Both the position numbers and the translations under genes were made by a program. Positions 42,165-51,922 of a stretch of 64,000 bases of DNA are shown one piece after another. Below the pieces are notes generated by a model. That model saw only the letters and a list, made by a program, of their open reading frames with translations, searched no databases and had not been told where the DNA came from. The stretch spans positions 248,001-312,000 of the forward strand of contig NZ_OBDO01000005.1 of assembly GCF_900215145.1 (NCBI RefSeq). The letters are read 5' to 3'. The DNA is from Geodermatophilus sabuli (GTDB taxonomy: Bacteria > Actinomycetota > Actinomycetes > Mycobacteriales > Geodermatophilaceae). Every line of letters starts with the position of its first letter. Positions within the stretch are counted from its first letter, which is position 1.

Positions 42165-43961
42165 TCAGACGACCGGGCCCTCCACGGGGGTCGCGGCGTC
42201 GGGGTCGATCCGCTCGTCCGGCTCGAGCGGCTCGGGGACGAGCGGCTCCACCTCGTCCTCGTGCTCGCCCTCCTCGCCTTCCCCTTCCTCCTCGCCCTCG
42301 ACCTCGGGCGGCACGAACGCCCGCGGGTCGATCACGTCGGCCCGCAGGAGGAAGTGGCCCATCGAGGGCCCCGCACTCGGGGTGTAGGTCGGGTTGGCGT
42401 TGAAGTACGAGGTCGGGTCGCAGGCCAGCAGGCCGAGGATCACCTCGGCGACGATCGTCGCGCCGACGGGACCGAGGCGGTTGCCCCCCAGCAGCTCGGA
42501 CTCCTTGAGGATGTAGAACCACAGCGGCGCCTTGCCGCCCCATCCGGGGTCGGTCAGGCCCAGTTCCGCATTGGTGTAGACCTTCTCGGCGCCGATGGCC
42601 GTGGCGACGTCCTGGCCGGCCGGCAGGCCCAGCCGCTTCCCGCGCAGCAGGTTCCGCTCGATCAGCGAGACGATCGCACCGGCCGTGGGGGCGACGACGG
42701 TGGGCGGCAGCGTGGTGAGCGGCAGCGACAGGTGGGTGTCGATCTTCCGGGACATGTTGCGGTCGTCCGGCGCCTCCATGCCGGGGATGTCGAAGAAGTA
42801 GTTCCAGTCGATCCACAGGTCGGCGGGGACCGGGCGGTTCCCGCGCAGGTCCTGGTAGCCCTCCCGGGCGAAGATCGGGACGGTGCGCAGGTCCTGCACC
42901 TCGTACTCCGCGCGGATCATGCTGTGCCCGAAGCGGTAGGCCGCCCCGGAGTACTCGATCGGCATGTAGGGCCGCTGCCTGTCGCGGGGCTTGTAGAACG
43001 TGCCGAGGAACTCGATGGGGCCGCCGCGGCGCTGGGTGATCTTGCTGCGCACGACCTCGCTCCCGACGATGCGGGTCAGGAAGTCGTTGACGATCAGCCA
43101 CTGGTAGTTCCACCGGAGCTGCTGCTGGGCCTGCTCGAAGGTCCTGCCCTCGTCCCGCAGCCGGTTGTGCATGCGCAGGAAGGCCGCGTGCAGCTGGGCG
43201 ATGATGAGGTTCTCGTCGTTGCGCGGGTCGCCCAGGAACGCCGCGCCCGTGTCGTCGCGGGGCAGGTCGTGCAGCCCGTCGTGGTCGTTGACCCGGAGGT
43301 ACCCCGGCTTGGCGGGGTCGTAGAGCTCGGGGCTCTGGGTGGGGCCCTTGCCGTAGACGCTGGCCAGGTCGAAGCGGGGCGTGTCGTAGTTGGTGATGCC
43401 CCGCGGGTCGTACTGCTGGTCGGACAGCGGCGTGGTGTCCAGCGTCATGTCGTGGTCGATGAACTGGCCGAGGTAGATGTACCCGGCGGGGATCGTCGAG
43501 ATGTCGAACTCCACGTCGGAGAGCCTGACGTCGCTCAGTGGCAGCTTGCCGTCGTTCATGCTCGTCGCGAGCGCGGTCAGCAGCGCGTCCGGCGGGGTGA
43601 ACGCCGGCAGCTGCTTGAACATGACGCCGAACCGGGCCTCCCGGTCCCGGCTGACGCGCACCGCGATGTCCGCGCCCCGGGGGTTGCCCACCGCGTGCGC
43701 GGCGCGGGCGGCCCGCGCCCGGCGCGTGACCTGGGGTACCGCTGTCGTCGCCGGTGCCGGGGTGGGCGCCGCCCGGCGCTCCGGCGCGGCGAGCGCCGTC
43801 CCGCTCATCACCGGGACCGCGGCCAGGCCGGCGAGCCCGGCGGCCAGCACCGACCGCCGGGACAGCCGCGTCCGCTCCCGTTCCGCGGCCGTCGCGTCGT
43901 CCCTCGCCCCGGCGCCACTGAAGGGGCAGCCGCCCCCGGATCCGTCCCCGAACTCACGCAT
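42165..43961 (-). CDS. Tat-exported animal-type heme peroxidase
   Basis: A 598-residue protein. A twin-arginine signal RLSRRSVLAAGLAGLAA ends near residue 60. The peroxidase domain has the distal GQFIDHDMTLD (catalytic His/Asp near 175) and the proximal YRFGHSMI (heme-ligand His near 365), as in peroxidase-cyclooxygenase superfamily members such as bacterial peroxinectin-like proteins. The C-terminus is a strongly acidic tail (EGEEEGEGEEGEHEDE). It would be folded in the cytoplasm and secreted. Possible roles are halide or phenol oxidation or oxidative defence; the substrate is unknown. Confidence 0.88.
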   Translation of the reverse strand: MREFGDGSGGGCPFSGAGARDDATAAERERTRLSRRSVLAAGLAGLAAVPVMSGTALAAPERRAAPTPAPATTAVPQVTRRARAARAAHAVGNPRGADIAVRVSRDREARFGVMFKQLPAFTPPDALLTALATSMNDGKLPLSDVRLSDVEFDISTIPAGYIYLGQFIDHDMTLDTTPLSDQQYDPRGITNYDTPRFDLASVYGKGPTQSPELYDPAKPGYLRVNDHDGLHDLPRDDTGAAFLGDPRNDENLIIAQLHAAFLRMHNRLRDEGRTFEQAQQQLRWNYQWLIVNDFLTRIVGSEVVRSKITQRRGGPIEFLGTFYKPRDRQRPYMPIEYSGAAYRFGHSMIRAEYEVQDLRTVPIFAREGYQDLRGNRPVPADLWIDWNYFFDIPGMEAPDDRNMSRKIDTHLSLPLTTLPPTVVAPTAGAIVSLIERNLLRGKRLGLPAGQDVATAIGAEKVYTNAELGLTDPGWGGKAPLWFYILKESELLGGNRLGPVGATIVAEVILGLLACDPTSYFNANPTYTPSAGPSMGHFLLRADVIDPRAFVPPEVEGEEEGEGEEGEHEDEVEPLVPEPLEPDERIDPDAATPVEGPVV

Positions 43962-44156
43962 GCGCGACGCCCCCCGGCGCAGAGGAGAGCCCGCCTCCAC
44001 CGGCCGCTCTCGTGGCCGCTGACCCTCCCGGGGGGCGGACGCGCAGGCCACACGCGCGAGCGGGGGCGCGGAGCCCCCAGAGTTGGGGAGCCGGGGGACG
44101 GCGTGTCGCGCTGGGTGCTCAGTCGGTGACGGTGCGCGAGAGGCGCCGCGGTGGTG

Positions 44157-45119
44157 TCACCACGCGTACTCCATGGGCGCCGCGCGGTAGCCGGGGAAGA
44201 TCTCGTCGAGCCGGGCCAGCTGGACGCCGTCCAGGTGGACGTCGAGGGCTCCCAGCGCACCCTCGAACTGCGCCATCGTCCGGGGGCCGACGATGGGCGC
44301 GGTGACCGCCGGCTGGTGCAGCAGCCAGGCGACGCCGACGTCCGCGGGCGCGAGGCCCCACTCCCGGCAAGCGTCCTCGTAGGCCTGCAGCGCCGGGCGG
44401 TGCTCCTCGACCCGCTGCTCGGCTGCGCGCCGCCGGTCGCCGCCCTCCTCGGCCAGGACGCCGGCCAGCAGGCCGCCGGCCAGGGGGCTCCACGGGATGA
44501 TGCCGACGCCGTAGTGCTGCGCCGCCGGAAGCACCTCGAGCTCCACGTGCCGGGTGAGCAGGTTGTAGTGCGACTGCTCGCTGACCAGCCCCACGAAGTG
44601 CCGGCGGGCGGCCGCCTCGTTGGCCGCCGCGATCTGCCAGGCGGCGTGGTTGGAGGAGCCGACGTAGAGGACCTTGCCCTGGGCGACCAGGGTCTCGCAG
44701 GCCTGCCAGATCTCCTCCCAGGGCGTGGCGAGGTCCACGTGGTGGAACTGGTAGAGGTCGATCCAGTCGGTCTGCATCCGGCGCAGCGAGGCCTCGCAGG
44801 ACCGGACCAGGTTGCGGGCGGAGAGGAACGTGTCGTTCGGCCACTCGGTCATGGAGCCGTACACCTTGGTGGCCAGCACCGTCTTGTCGCGCCGCTGCCC
44901 GCCCAGGGCGAACCAGGTGCCGAGGACCTCCTCGGTGCGCCCCTTGCCGGCGTCGAAGCCATAGGTGTTGGCGGTGTCGAAGAAGTTGACCCCGTCGGCG
45001 TGCGCGCGGTCCATGATCGCGTGCGCGTCGGCCTCCTCGGTCTTCCACCCGAAGTTCATGGTGCCGAGGCAGAGACGGGAGACCGACAGGCCGCTGCGCC
45101 CCAGGTGCGTGTACTCCAT
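44157..45119 (-). CDS. aldo/keto reductase
   Basis: A 320-residue (alpha/beta)8 NADPH-dependent oxidoreductase. The catalytic tetrad is visible: Asp in FFDTANTYG, Tyr in the same motif, Lys in LATKVYG and His in YQFHHVD. It belongs to the YhdN/AKR-like actinobacterial group that reduces aldehydes or keto-sugars. GSSNHAAWQIA and GPRTMAQFEGAL form the cofactor site. It is divergent from the thioesterase gene, about 30 bases apart; the substrate is unknown. Confidence 0.9.
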   Translation of the reverse strand: MEYTHLGRSGLSVSRLCLGTMNFGWKTEEADAHAIMDRAHADGVNFFDTANTYGFDAGKGRTEEVLGTWFALGGQRRDKTVLATKVYGSMTEWPNDTFLSARNLVRSCEASLRRMQTDWIDLYQFHHVDLATPWEEIWQACETLVAQGKVLYVGSSNHAAWQIAAANEAAARRHFVGLVSEQSHYNLLTRHVELEVLPAAQHYGVGIIPWSPLAGGLLAGVLAEEGGDRRRAAEQRVEEHRPALQAYEDACREWGLAPADVGVAWLLHQPAVTAPIVGPRTMAQFEGALGALDVHLDGVQLARLDEIFPGYRAAPMEYAW

Positions 45120-45147
45120 GGGATCCCACCCTGGCAGGCTCGGGGAC

Positions 45148-45972
45148 GTGCCGCAGACCGATGCCCCGCGCTCCGCGTTCGACGCCGCCACCGCCGTGAC
45201 CAGCACCGACGGCGGCGGGCTGACCGCGCGACTCGACCCGGGGTGGGACGTCGGGCCGGGCATCCTCAACGGCGGTTACCTGCTCGCGGTGGTGGCCCGG
45301 GCCGCCCTGACCGCCAGCCCGCACGCGCACCCGGTGGCCCTGGCCGCCAGCTTCCTGCGGGCCACGCCGCCCGGCCCGGCCACGCTGACGCTCACCCCGG
45401 GCCCGGCCGGCCGCACCCTGGCGCACTCCTCGGTGCTCCTCGCCGGGGCGGAGGGCCCCTCGCTCGCCGTCCAGGTCACCACGGCGACGCTGACCGACGA
45501 GCCGCCGGTGTACTCCGCGGCGATCCCGCCCGACGCCACCCCGGTGGCGGACTGCCTCCCGCCGGTCGACGACGGCGCGCTGCCCCATCCGCTGCCGGAG
45601 GTGGGGCTGCGGACCCGCGTGCACACCCGGCTGGACCCGGTGACCGCCGGCTGGGCGCGAGGCCGGCCCGGCGGTGAGCCGTACCTGCGGGGCTGGGTGC
45701 GGCTGGCTGACGGGCGCGAGCCGGACCCGCTCGCGCTGCTGCTGTTCGCCGACGTCCTGCCGCCGACCAGCTGGGCGACCGGGCGGTTCGGCTGGGCGCC
45801 GACGGTGCAGCTGCAGGTCCTGGTCCGGGCGTTGCCCGCGCCGGGCTGGTGTCTGGTGGAGGCCCGCGCGAACGAGGTCGCCGGCGGGTGGCTGGACGAG
45901 GACTACCGGATCTGGGACTCCACCGGCCGCCTGGTGGCGCAGAGCCGTCAGCTGGCCCGCCTGCCGCGCTGA
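45148..45972 (+). CDS. acyl-CoA thioesterase family (double hotdog)
   Basis: A 274-residue protein with two hotdog modules. DVGPGILNGGYLLAVVARAAL is the N-terminal helix and ALAASFLRATPPGPATL the following strand; a second hotdog ends with DEDYRIWDSTGRLVAQSRQLA. Such proteins hydrolyse acyl-CoAs, often of medium or long chain. The GTG follows CAGGCT by seven bases (leaderless). The exact substrate is unknown. Confidence 0.82.
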   Translation: MPQTDAPRSAFDAATAVTSTDGGGLTARLDPGWDVGPGILNGGYLLAVVARAALTASPHAHPVALAASFLRATPPGPATLTLTPGPAGRTLAHSSVLLAGAEGPSLAVQVTTATLTDEPPVYSAAIPPDATPVADCLPPVDDGALPHPLPEVGLRTRVHTRLDPVTAGWARGRPGGEPYLRGWVRLADGREPDPLALLLFADVLPPTSWATGRFGWAPTVQLQVLVRALPAPGWCLVEARANEVAGGWLDEDYRIWDSTGRLVAQSRQLARLPR

Positions 45973-46005
45973 CCCCGCGGGGAGGCGCGTTGAGAGGATC
46001 GGGCC

Positions 46006-46815
46006 GTGCCCGTCGCCCCCGACCTGATCACCGACCCGCACGACGAGCGCGTCGCCGACTTCCGGGACCTGAAGGCGGGAGACCGCCCGCTGGGGACGGA
46101 GCGGGGGACCGGGCCGGTGATCGTGGAGGGCGTGCCCGCGGTCGAGCGGCTGCTGGCCTCCCCCTACCGCGTGCGCGCGGTGTTCGGCGTCCCCGGCCGG
46201 GTGGCCGCGCTCGACCTGCCCGCCGGCGTGGCCGCGTACGAGGCGGACAAGTGGGTGCTCTCGGAGGTCATCGGCTTCCGGCTGACCCGGGGCGTGCTCG
46301 CCTCGGCCGACCGCCGCCCGCCGGCCGACGTCGACGCGCTCCTGGCCGGGCCGGACCGGGCGGCGCCGCGGCGGCTGGCGGTCCTCGAGGCGCTCAACGA
46401 CGCGGAGAACCTCGGCTCCATCGCCCGCTCCGCGGTGGCGCTCGGCGTGGACGCGCTGCTGCTGGACCCGCGCTGCGCCGATCCGCTCTACCGGCGTTCG
46501 GTGCGGGTGTCGATGGGCCACGTGCTCGCGCTGCCGTTCGCCGTCCTCCCGGACTGGCCGGGTGGGCTGGCGCGGCTGCACGACGCCGGCTACCTGACGG
46601 TGGCGCTCACCCCGGCACCGGACGCCGTCGACCTGACCGCGGTCGACCCGCGGGCCCACCCGCGGACGGCGGTGCTGCTCGGCGCGGAGGGGCCGGGGCT
46701 CACCCCCGAGGCCCAGCAGGCCGCGCGGGTGCGGGCGCGGATACCGATGCGGGCGGGCGTGGACTCCCTGGGGGTCGCGGCCGCGGCAGCGGTCGCCTTC
46801 GCCACCCTCCGCTGA
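46006..46815 (+). CDS. SpoU/TrmH-family RNA 2'-O-methyltransferase
   Basis: A 269-residue SPOUT methyltransferase with the three TrmH motifs: NDAENLGSIARSA (motif 1), LLGAEGPGL (motif 2) and VDSLGVAAAAAVAF (motif 3), which form the trefoil-knot SAM site. It methylates a ribose 2'-OH in tRNA or rRNA; the target cannot be told. The N-terminal 100 residues are a substrate-binding domain. GAGGAT lies six bases before the GTG. Probable counterpart of mycobacterial Rv0881 (from memory). Confidence 0.92.
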   Translation: MPVAPDLITDPHDERVADFRDLKAGDRPLGTERGTGPVIVEGVPAVERLLASPYRVRAVFGVPGRVAALDLPAGVAAYEADKWVLSEVIGFRLTRGVLASADRRPPADVDALLAGPDRAAPRRLAVLEALNDAENLGSIARSAVALGVDALLLDPRCADPLYRRSVRVSMGHVLALPFAVLPDWPGGLARLHDAGYLTVALTPAPDAVDLTAVDPRAHPRTAVLLGAEGPGLTPEAQQAARVRARIPMRAGVDSLGVAAAAAVAFATLR

Positions 46816-46840
46816 CCGGTCCCGGCCCGGGAGGGGTCGT

Positions 46841-47314
46841 TCAGCCGCGCAGGGAGAAGCGGGCGAGCAGCGCCCGGGCGTCCTCGGCGCGGGCCGGGTT
46901 GCACATCACGTCGTAGCGGCCGGCGATGATCGAGCTGGTGCTGGTGAAGTCCCGCCGTCCCCGCGTCGCGGCGTACCCCATCGCGCCGAACAGCGCGCCG
47001 AAGACCAGGCCGATGAGCAGGCCGGAGAGCACCGAGCCGACCCAGCTCGTGCCGTCGGGCGCGAAGATGCCGAGCAGCAGGCCCACGAACAGGCCCCACC
47101 ACGCGCCGCCGGCCGCACCGGCGGCGACCGCCCGGCCCATGGTGAGCCGCCCGGTCACCTGCTCGACCTGCTTGAGGTCCGAGCCGATGATCGTGACGTT
47201 CTCGACGGCGAACTTCTCGTCCGACAGGTAGTCGACCGCGGCCTGCGCCTGCTCGTAACTGTCGTAGGACCCGACCTGCACACCGCCGAGCGGCATGGAC
47301 ACCGACGCTGCCAT
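46841..47314 (-). CDS. general stress protein-like membrane protein (YflT domain)
   Basis: A 157-residue protein. An N-terminal alpha/beta domain (VQVGSYDSYEQAQAAVDYL, then ENVTIIGSDL) resembles YflT/GsiB-type stress proteins; a glycine-rich hydrophobic hairpin follows (residues about 65-120) and a short C-terminal domain. The ATG has GGGAGG at a proper distance. It lies downstream of a 68-base gap from SepH, transcribed in the same direction. Likely membrane-associated; function unknown. Confidence 0.78.
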   Translation of the reverse strand: MAASVSMPLGGVQVGSYDSYEQAQAAVDYLSDEKFAVENVTIIGSDLKQVEQVTGRLTMGRAVAAGAAGGAWWGLFVGLLLGIFAPDGTSWVGSVLSGLLIGLVFGALFGAMGYAATRGRRDFTSTSSIIAGRYDVMCNPARAEDARALLARFSLRG

Positions 47315-47382
47315 GGGCACCTCCCACCCCCTGGACGGACGGCGGACACCCGGGGAGGTCCCGCCGCCAGCAGCCTAGGGGG

Positions 47383-48327
47383 TCAGCGGTGGCGGCGGAC
47401 CCCGAAGACGATGTCCTCCCACGCGGGGATGCGGGCACGCGGGTCCTCGTTCTCGCCGTCCGGGCGGCCCAGGACGACGGTGTCGTGCTCGGCGATGTCG
47501 TCGTCGAACGCCGGGTCCGTGCGCCGTTCACCGCCCGGGGAGCCGTCGGCGGGCAGGACCGAGCGGACGTGCTCGTCCCCGGCGTCGGGATCGGCGTGCT
47601 CCGGGTGGTCGTCGTCGGCCAGCCGCGCGGAGGACGCGGGGGCGGCCACCCCGTCGTCGTCGGGGACGACGGCGACCGGCCGGCCGCGGTACACGGGGGC
47701 CGGGCGTTCGGTGGGCACGTCCGGGACCACCCGGACCAGGCGGGTGCCCTCGGCGAAGTCGGTCGTGGCGGCGTCGACCGGGGTGACGGTGCGCCCCGGG
47801 ATGTCGTAGGCCCAGCGGGTGACGCCGGACTTCGCGCCGGCCTGCCAGGCGGCGGTCACCTGCCAGGCGCCGTCGGAGGAGCGGAAGGCGTCCCAGCGGA
47901 CGGCGTCGAGGTCGGCGCCCAGCAGCCGCAGCCGTTCGGACATGAACTGCTGCAGCGGGACCGCCGGGGTGCCGTCGGAGAGGCGGACGCGGGCCTCGCG
48001 GGCCTGTTCGGCCACCCGCTCCCGCTCCTGCAGGACGGGGTGGGCGAAGCGCAGGATGCGCTCTACACGGATGCCTGAGGCCTGCGCCACCTGCTCCGGG
48101 GTCTCGCCGGCGCGGATGCGGGCCTGGATCACCCGGGGCGGGAGCGTGACCCCGATCTCGACGTCGATCTGGCCGAGTCGACGGGCGTCGCCGCGCGCGG
48201 CGGCACGGACCCGCTCGTCGATGGGGAGCTCGAAGCGCTCGCCCTCTTCGCCCGGTTCGGCGCCGTCCAGTGCGAGCACCAGGCTCGTGCCGTCGTCGGA
48301 GAGCGCCACGAGGCGCAGCGTGCGCAT
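47383..48327 (-). CDS. sepH: cell-division regulator SepH (DUF3071)
   Basis: A 314-residue protein. MRTLRLVALSDDGTSLVLA starts the DUF3071 domain, with a helix-turn-helix-like region around IRAGETPEQVAQASGIRVERI; the C-terminal half is acidic and disordered. SepH stimulates FtsZ assembly in actinobacteria. A strong AGGAGGT precedes the ATG. Like its mycobacterial counterpart it lies next to serC; transcribed in the same direction. Confidence 0.9.
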   Translation of the reverse strand: MRTLRLVALSDDGTSLVLALDGAEPGEEGERFELPIDERVRAAARGDARRLGQIDVEIGVTLPPRVIQARIRAGETPEQVAQASGIRVERILRFAHPVLQERERVAEQAREARVRLSDGTPAVPLQQFMSERLRLLGADLDAVRWDAFRSSDGAWQVTAAWQAGAKSGVTRWAYDIPGRTVTPVDAATTDFAEGTRLVRVVPDVPTERPAPVYRGRPVAVVPDDDGVAAPASSARLADDDHPEHADPDAGDEHVRSVLPADGSPGGERRTDPAFDDDIAEHDTVVLGRPDGENEDPRARIPAWEDIVFGVRRHR

Positions 48328-48540
48328 GGCGACCTCCTGGGGACTGCGTGGCACGGGCGGGGCCGGCCCGGACAGGACAGCCCGGCTCCCGAGGCTATCC
48401 GCGTGCGGCGGACGGACGTCGCAGGCTCGCCCGGCGTGGCGCAGGTACTGCCGGGCGAGCGGCGGAGGTCCTCGGCCCCGGCCAGGGGCCACCCCGATCC
48501 TGCGAGGGGCCCGGCAGGGGGGTCACCTCGGGGTTCTTCG

Positions 48541-49744
<1,204 letters not shown>

Positions 49745-49749
49745 CTTGT

Positions 49750-50880
49750 TCAGGCCGGCGTGGCCTCGTTGACGGCCTTGGTCCGGATGGTGTCCCAGCC
49801 CTCGACCTCCTCGGGCTTGCGCGGCTCCGGGCCGATGTAGCGGGCCGACGGGCGGACCAGCCGGCCGGTGTTCTTCTGCTCGAGGATGTGCGCGCACCAG
49901 CCGGCGGTGCGGGCGCAGGTGAACATCGAGGTGAACATGTGGCTGGGCACCTCGGCGAAGTCGAGGACGATCGCCGCCCAGAACTCCACGTTGGTCTCGA
50001 CCGGCCGGTCGGGACGCCGCTCGCGCAGCTCCTTGAGCGCGGCCTGCTCCAGCGCCCGCGCGGCCTCGAAGCGGGGGGCGCCCAGTTCCTCGGCGGCCCG
50101 GCGCAGCACGCGGGCACGGGGGTCCTCGGCGCGGTAGACCCGGTGGCCGAAGCCCATCAACCGCTCCTTGCGGTCGAGCAGGTCCTTGACGTACTTGTCG
50201 GCGTCGCCGGTCTGCTCCACCTCGTCGAGCATGTGCAGCACCCGGGACGGCGCGCCGCCGTGCAGCGGGCCGGACATGGCGCCGATCGCGCCGGACAGGG
50301 CGGCGGCCACGTCGGCGCCGGTGGAGGCGATGACGCGGGCGGTGAAGGTGGAGGCGTTCATGCCGTGCTCGGCCGCCGACGTCCAGTACGCGTCGACCGC
50401 GGCGACGTGACGGGGGTCGGGCTCGCCCCGCCAGCGGACCATGAACCGCTCGACGATCGTGGCGGCCTCGTCGATCCGCTGCTGCGGCACGGCCGGGACG
50501 CCGATGCCGCGGGCGGACTGCGCGACGTAGGAGAGCGCCATGACCGCGGCCCGGGCCAGCTGGTCACGCGCCTCCTCCCCGCTGATGTCGAGCAGCGGCC
50601 GGTAGCCCCAGACCGGGGCCAGCATCGCCAGGGCAGCCTGCACGTCGACCCGCACGTCACCGCTGTGCACCGGGATCGGGAACGGCTCGGCCGGGGGGAG
50701 CCCGGGGCCGAACTTGCCGTCCACCAGCAGCGCCCAGACGTTGCCGAAGGTGACCTTGCCGACGAGGTCCTCGATGTCGACCCCGCGGTACCGGAGCGCG
50801 CCGCCGTCCTTGTCCGGTTCGGCGATCTCCGTCTCGAAGGCGATGACGCCCTCGAGGCCGGGTACGAAGTCGTCGGCCAT
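49750..50880 (-). CDS. citrate synthase (GltA2/CitA type)
   Basis: A 376-residue protein catalysing oxaloacetate + acetyl-CoA to citrate. Catalytic residues lie in AEHGMNASTF, GPLHGGAPSRVL and GFGHRVYR; the C-terminal R-PSARYIGP binds oxaloacetate. The length fits the actinobacterial type-I-like dimeric enzyme. A GAGGAG site sits eight bases before the ATG. It is divergent from pdxH. Citrate and 2-methylcitrate synthases are close; the context favours citrate synthase. Confidence 0.93.
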   Translation of the reverse strand: MADDFVPGLEGVIAFETEIAEPDKDGGALRYRGVDIEDLVGKVTFGNVWALLVDGKFGPGLPPAEPFPIPVHSGDVRVDVQAALAMLAPVWGYRPLLDISGEEARDQLARAAVMALSYVAQSARGIGVPAVPQQRIDEAATIVERFMVRWRGEPDPRHVAAVDAYWTSAAEHGMNASTFTARVIASTGADVAAALSGAIGAMSGPLHGGAPSRVLHMLDEVEQTGDADKYVKDLLDRKERLMGFGHRVYRAEDPRARVLRRAAEELGAPRFEAARALEQAALKELRERRPDRPVETNVEFWAAIVLDFAEVPSHMFTSMFTCARTAGWCAHILEQKNTGRLVRPSARYIGPEPRKPEEVEGWDTIRTKAVNEATPA

Positions 50881-51035
50881 CTCGCATGCTCCTCTGCGCG
50901 CGGGACACGTGCGCATCGGTGATGGCGCACGACTGCGCCTGCGACCCTAGGCCGTGCCGACACGCCCGGCACAGCGGGGGCGGCAGGCCGGCGCTGTGCG
51001 CGCCGGTCCGGCAGGCCGGTGACAGCATGGGCCGC

Positions 51036-51683
51036 GTGCCCGACCTCTCCCGCATGCGCAGGGACTACGAGACCCGGGGTCTCCGGGAGTCCGACCTCGC
51101 CCCGACCTGGGTGGAGCAGTTCGACCGCTGGTTCGCCGACGCGGTGGCCGCCGAGCTGCCCGAACCCAACGCCGTCGTGGTGGCGACGGCGGACGCCGAC
51201 GGCGCCCCGGACGCGCGCATCGTCCTGGTGAAGGGCTACGACGAGTACGGCTTCGTCTTCGGCACCAGCTACGCCTCCACCAAGGGCGCTCAGCTCGCGG
51301 TCAACCCGCGCGCGGCGCTGGTCTTCCCGTGGCACGCGCTGCAGCGCCAGGTGCGGGTGGCCGGCCGGGTGGAGCGCATCGGCGCCGGCGCCTCCGACGA
51401 CCTGTGGGACCCCCGTCCCCGTGGTGCCCAGCTGGCCGCCGCCGCGTCGGTGCAGTCGACCGTCGTCGACTCCCGGGAGGAACTCGTCGAGCGGCTGCGG
51501 CGGCTGGACGCCGAGACCCCCGACGGCGGGCTGCCCCGGCCGGAGGCCTGGGGCGGGTACCGGGTGGTCCCGGACCGGGTGGAGTTCTGGCAGGGCGGTG
51601 CCGACCGGCTGCACGACCGGATCCGGTTCGTCCGCGACGACCAGGAGGGCGGCGGCTGGATCGTGCAGCGGCTCGCCCCGTGA
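51036..51683 (+). CDS. pdxH: pyridoxamine 5'-phosphate oxidase
   Basis: A 215-residue FMN enzyme oxidising pyridoxine or pyridoxamine 5'-phosphate to PLP, the cofactor of serC. MRRDYETRGLRESDLAPTW starts the family, RIVLVKGYDEYGFVFGTSY binds FMN, and RVEFWQGGADRLHDRIRF ends it. CAGCAT lies seven bases before the GTG (leaderless); an in-frame ATG at 51027 is a poorer candidate. Its stop codon sits inside the first unit of the 81-bp tandem repeat. Confidence 0.94.
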   Translation: MPDLSRMRRDYETRGLRESDLAPTWVEQFDRWFADAVAAELPEPNAVVVATADADGAPDARIVLVKGYDEYGFVFGTSYASTKGAQLAVNPRAALVFPWHALQRQVRVAGRVERIGAGASDDLWDPRPRGAQLAAAASVQSTVVDSREELVERLRRLDAETPDGGLPRPEAWGGYRVVPDRVEFWQGGADRLHDRIRFVRDDQEGGGWIVQRLAP

Positions 51684-51922
51684 GCGGACAGGGGCGTGAG
51701 CATCGCAGCGAGGGACGAGCGAGGAGCGGAGCGCCCCGCGGGAGCGAACCAGTGGGCCCCGTGAGCGGACAGGGGCGTGAGCATCGCAGCGAGGGACGAG
51801 CGAGGAGCGGAGCGCCCCGCGGGAGCGAACCAGTGGGCCCCGTGAGCGGACAGGGGCGTGAGCATCGCAGCGAGGGACGAGCGAGGAGCGGAGCGCCCCG
51901 CGGGAGCGAACCAGTGGGCCCC
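51680..51922 (+). repeat. three exact 81-bp tandem repeats
   Basis: Units start at 51680, 51761 and 51842 and are identical; each begins GTGAGCGGACAGGGGCGTGA. The pdxH stop (TGA at 51681-51683) lies in the first unit. Because 81 is a multiple of three, the array is in frame with the following MFS gene and each unit begins with a GTG. Confidence 0.97.

Noticed and set aside
51329..51679. Longer N-terminus for the MFS transporter
   Set aside because: It would overlap pdxH by 350 bases in another frame; the GTG overlapping the pdxH stop is the natural start.
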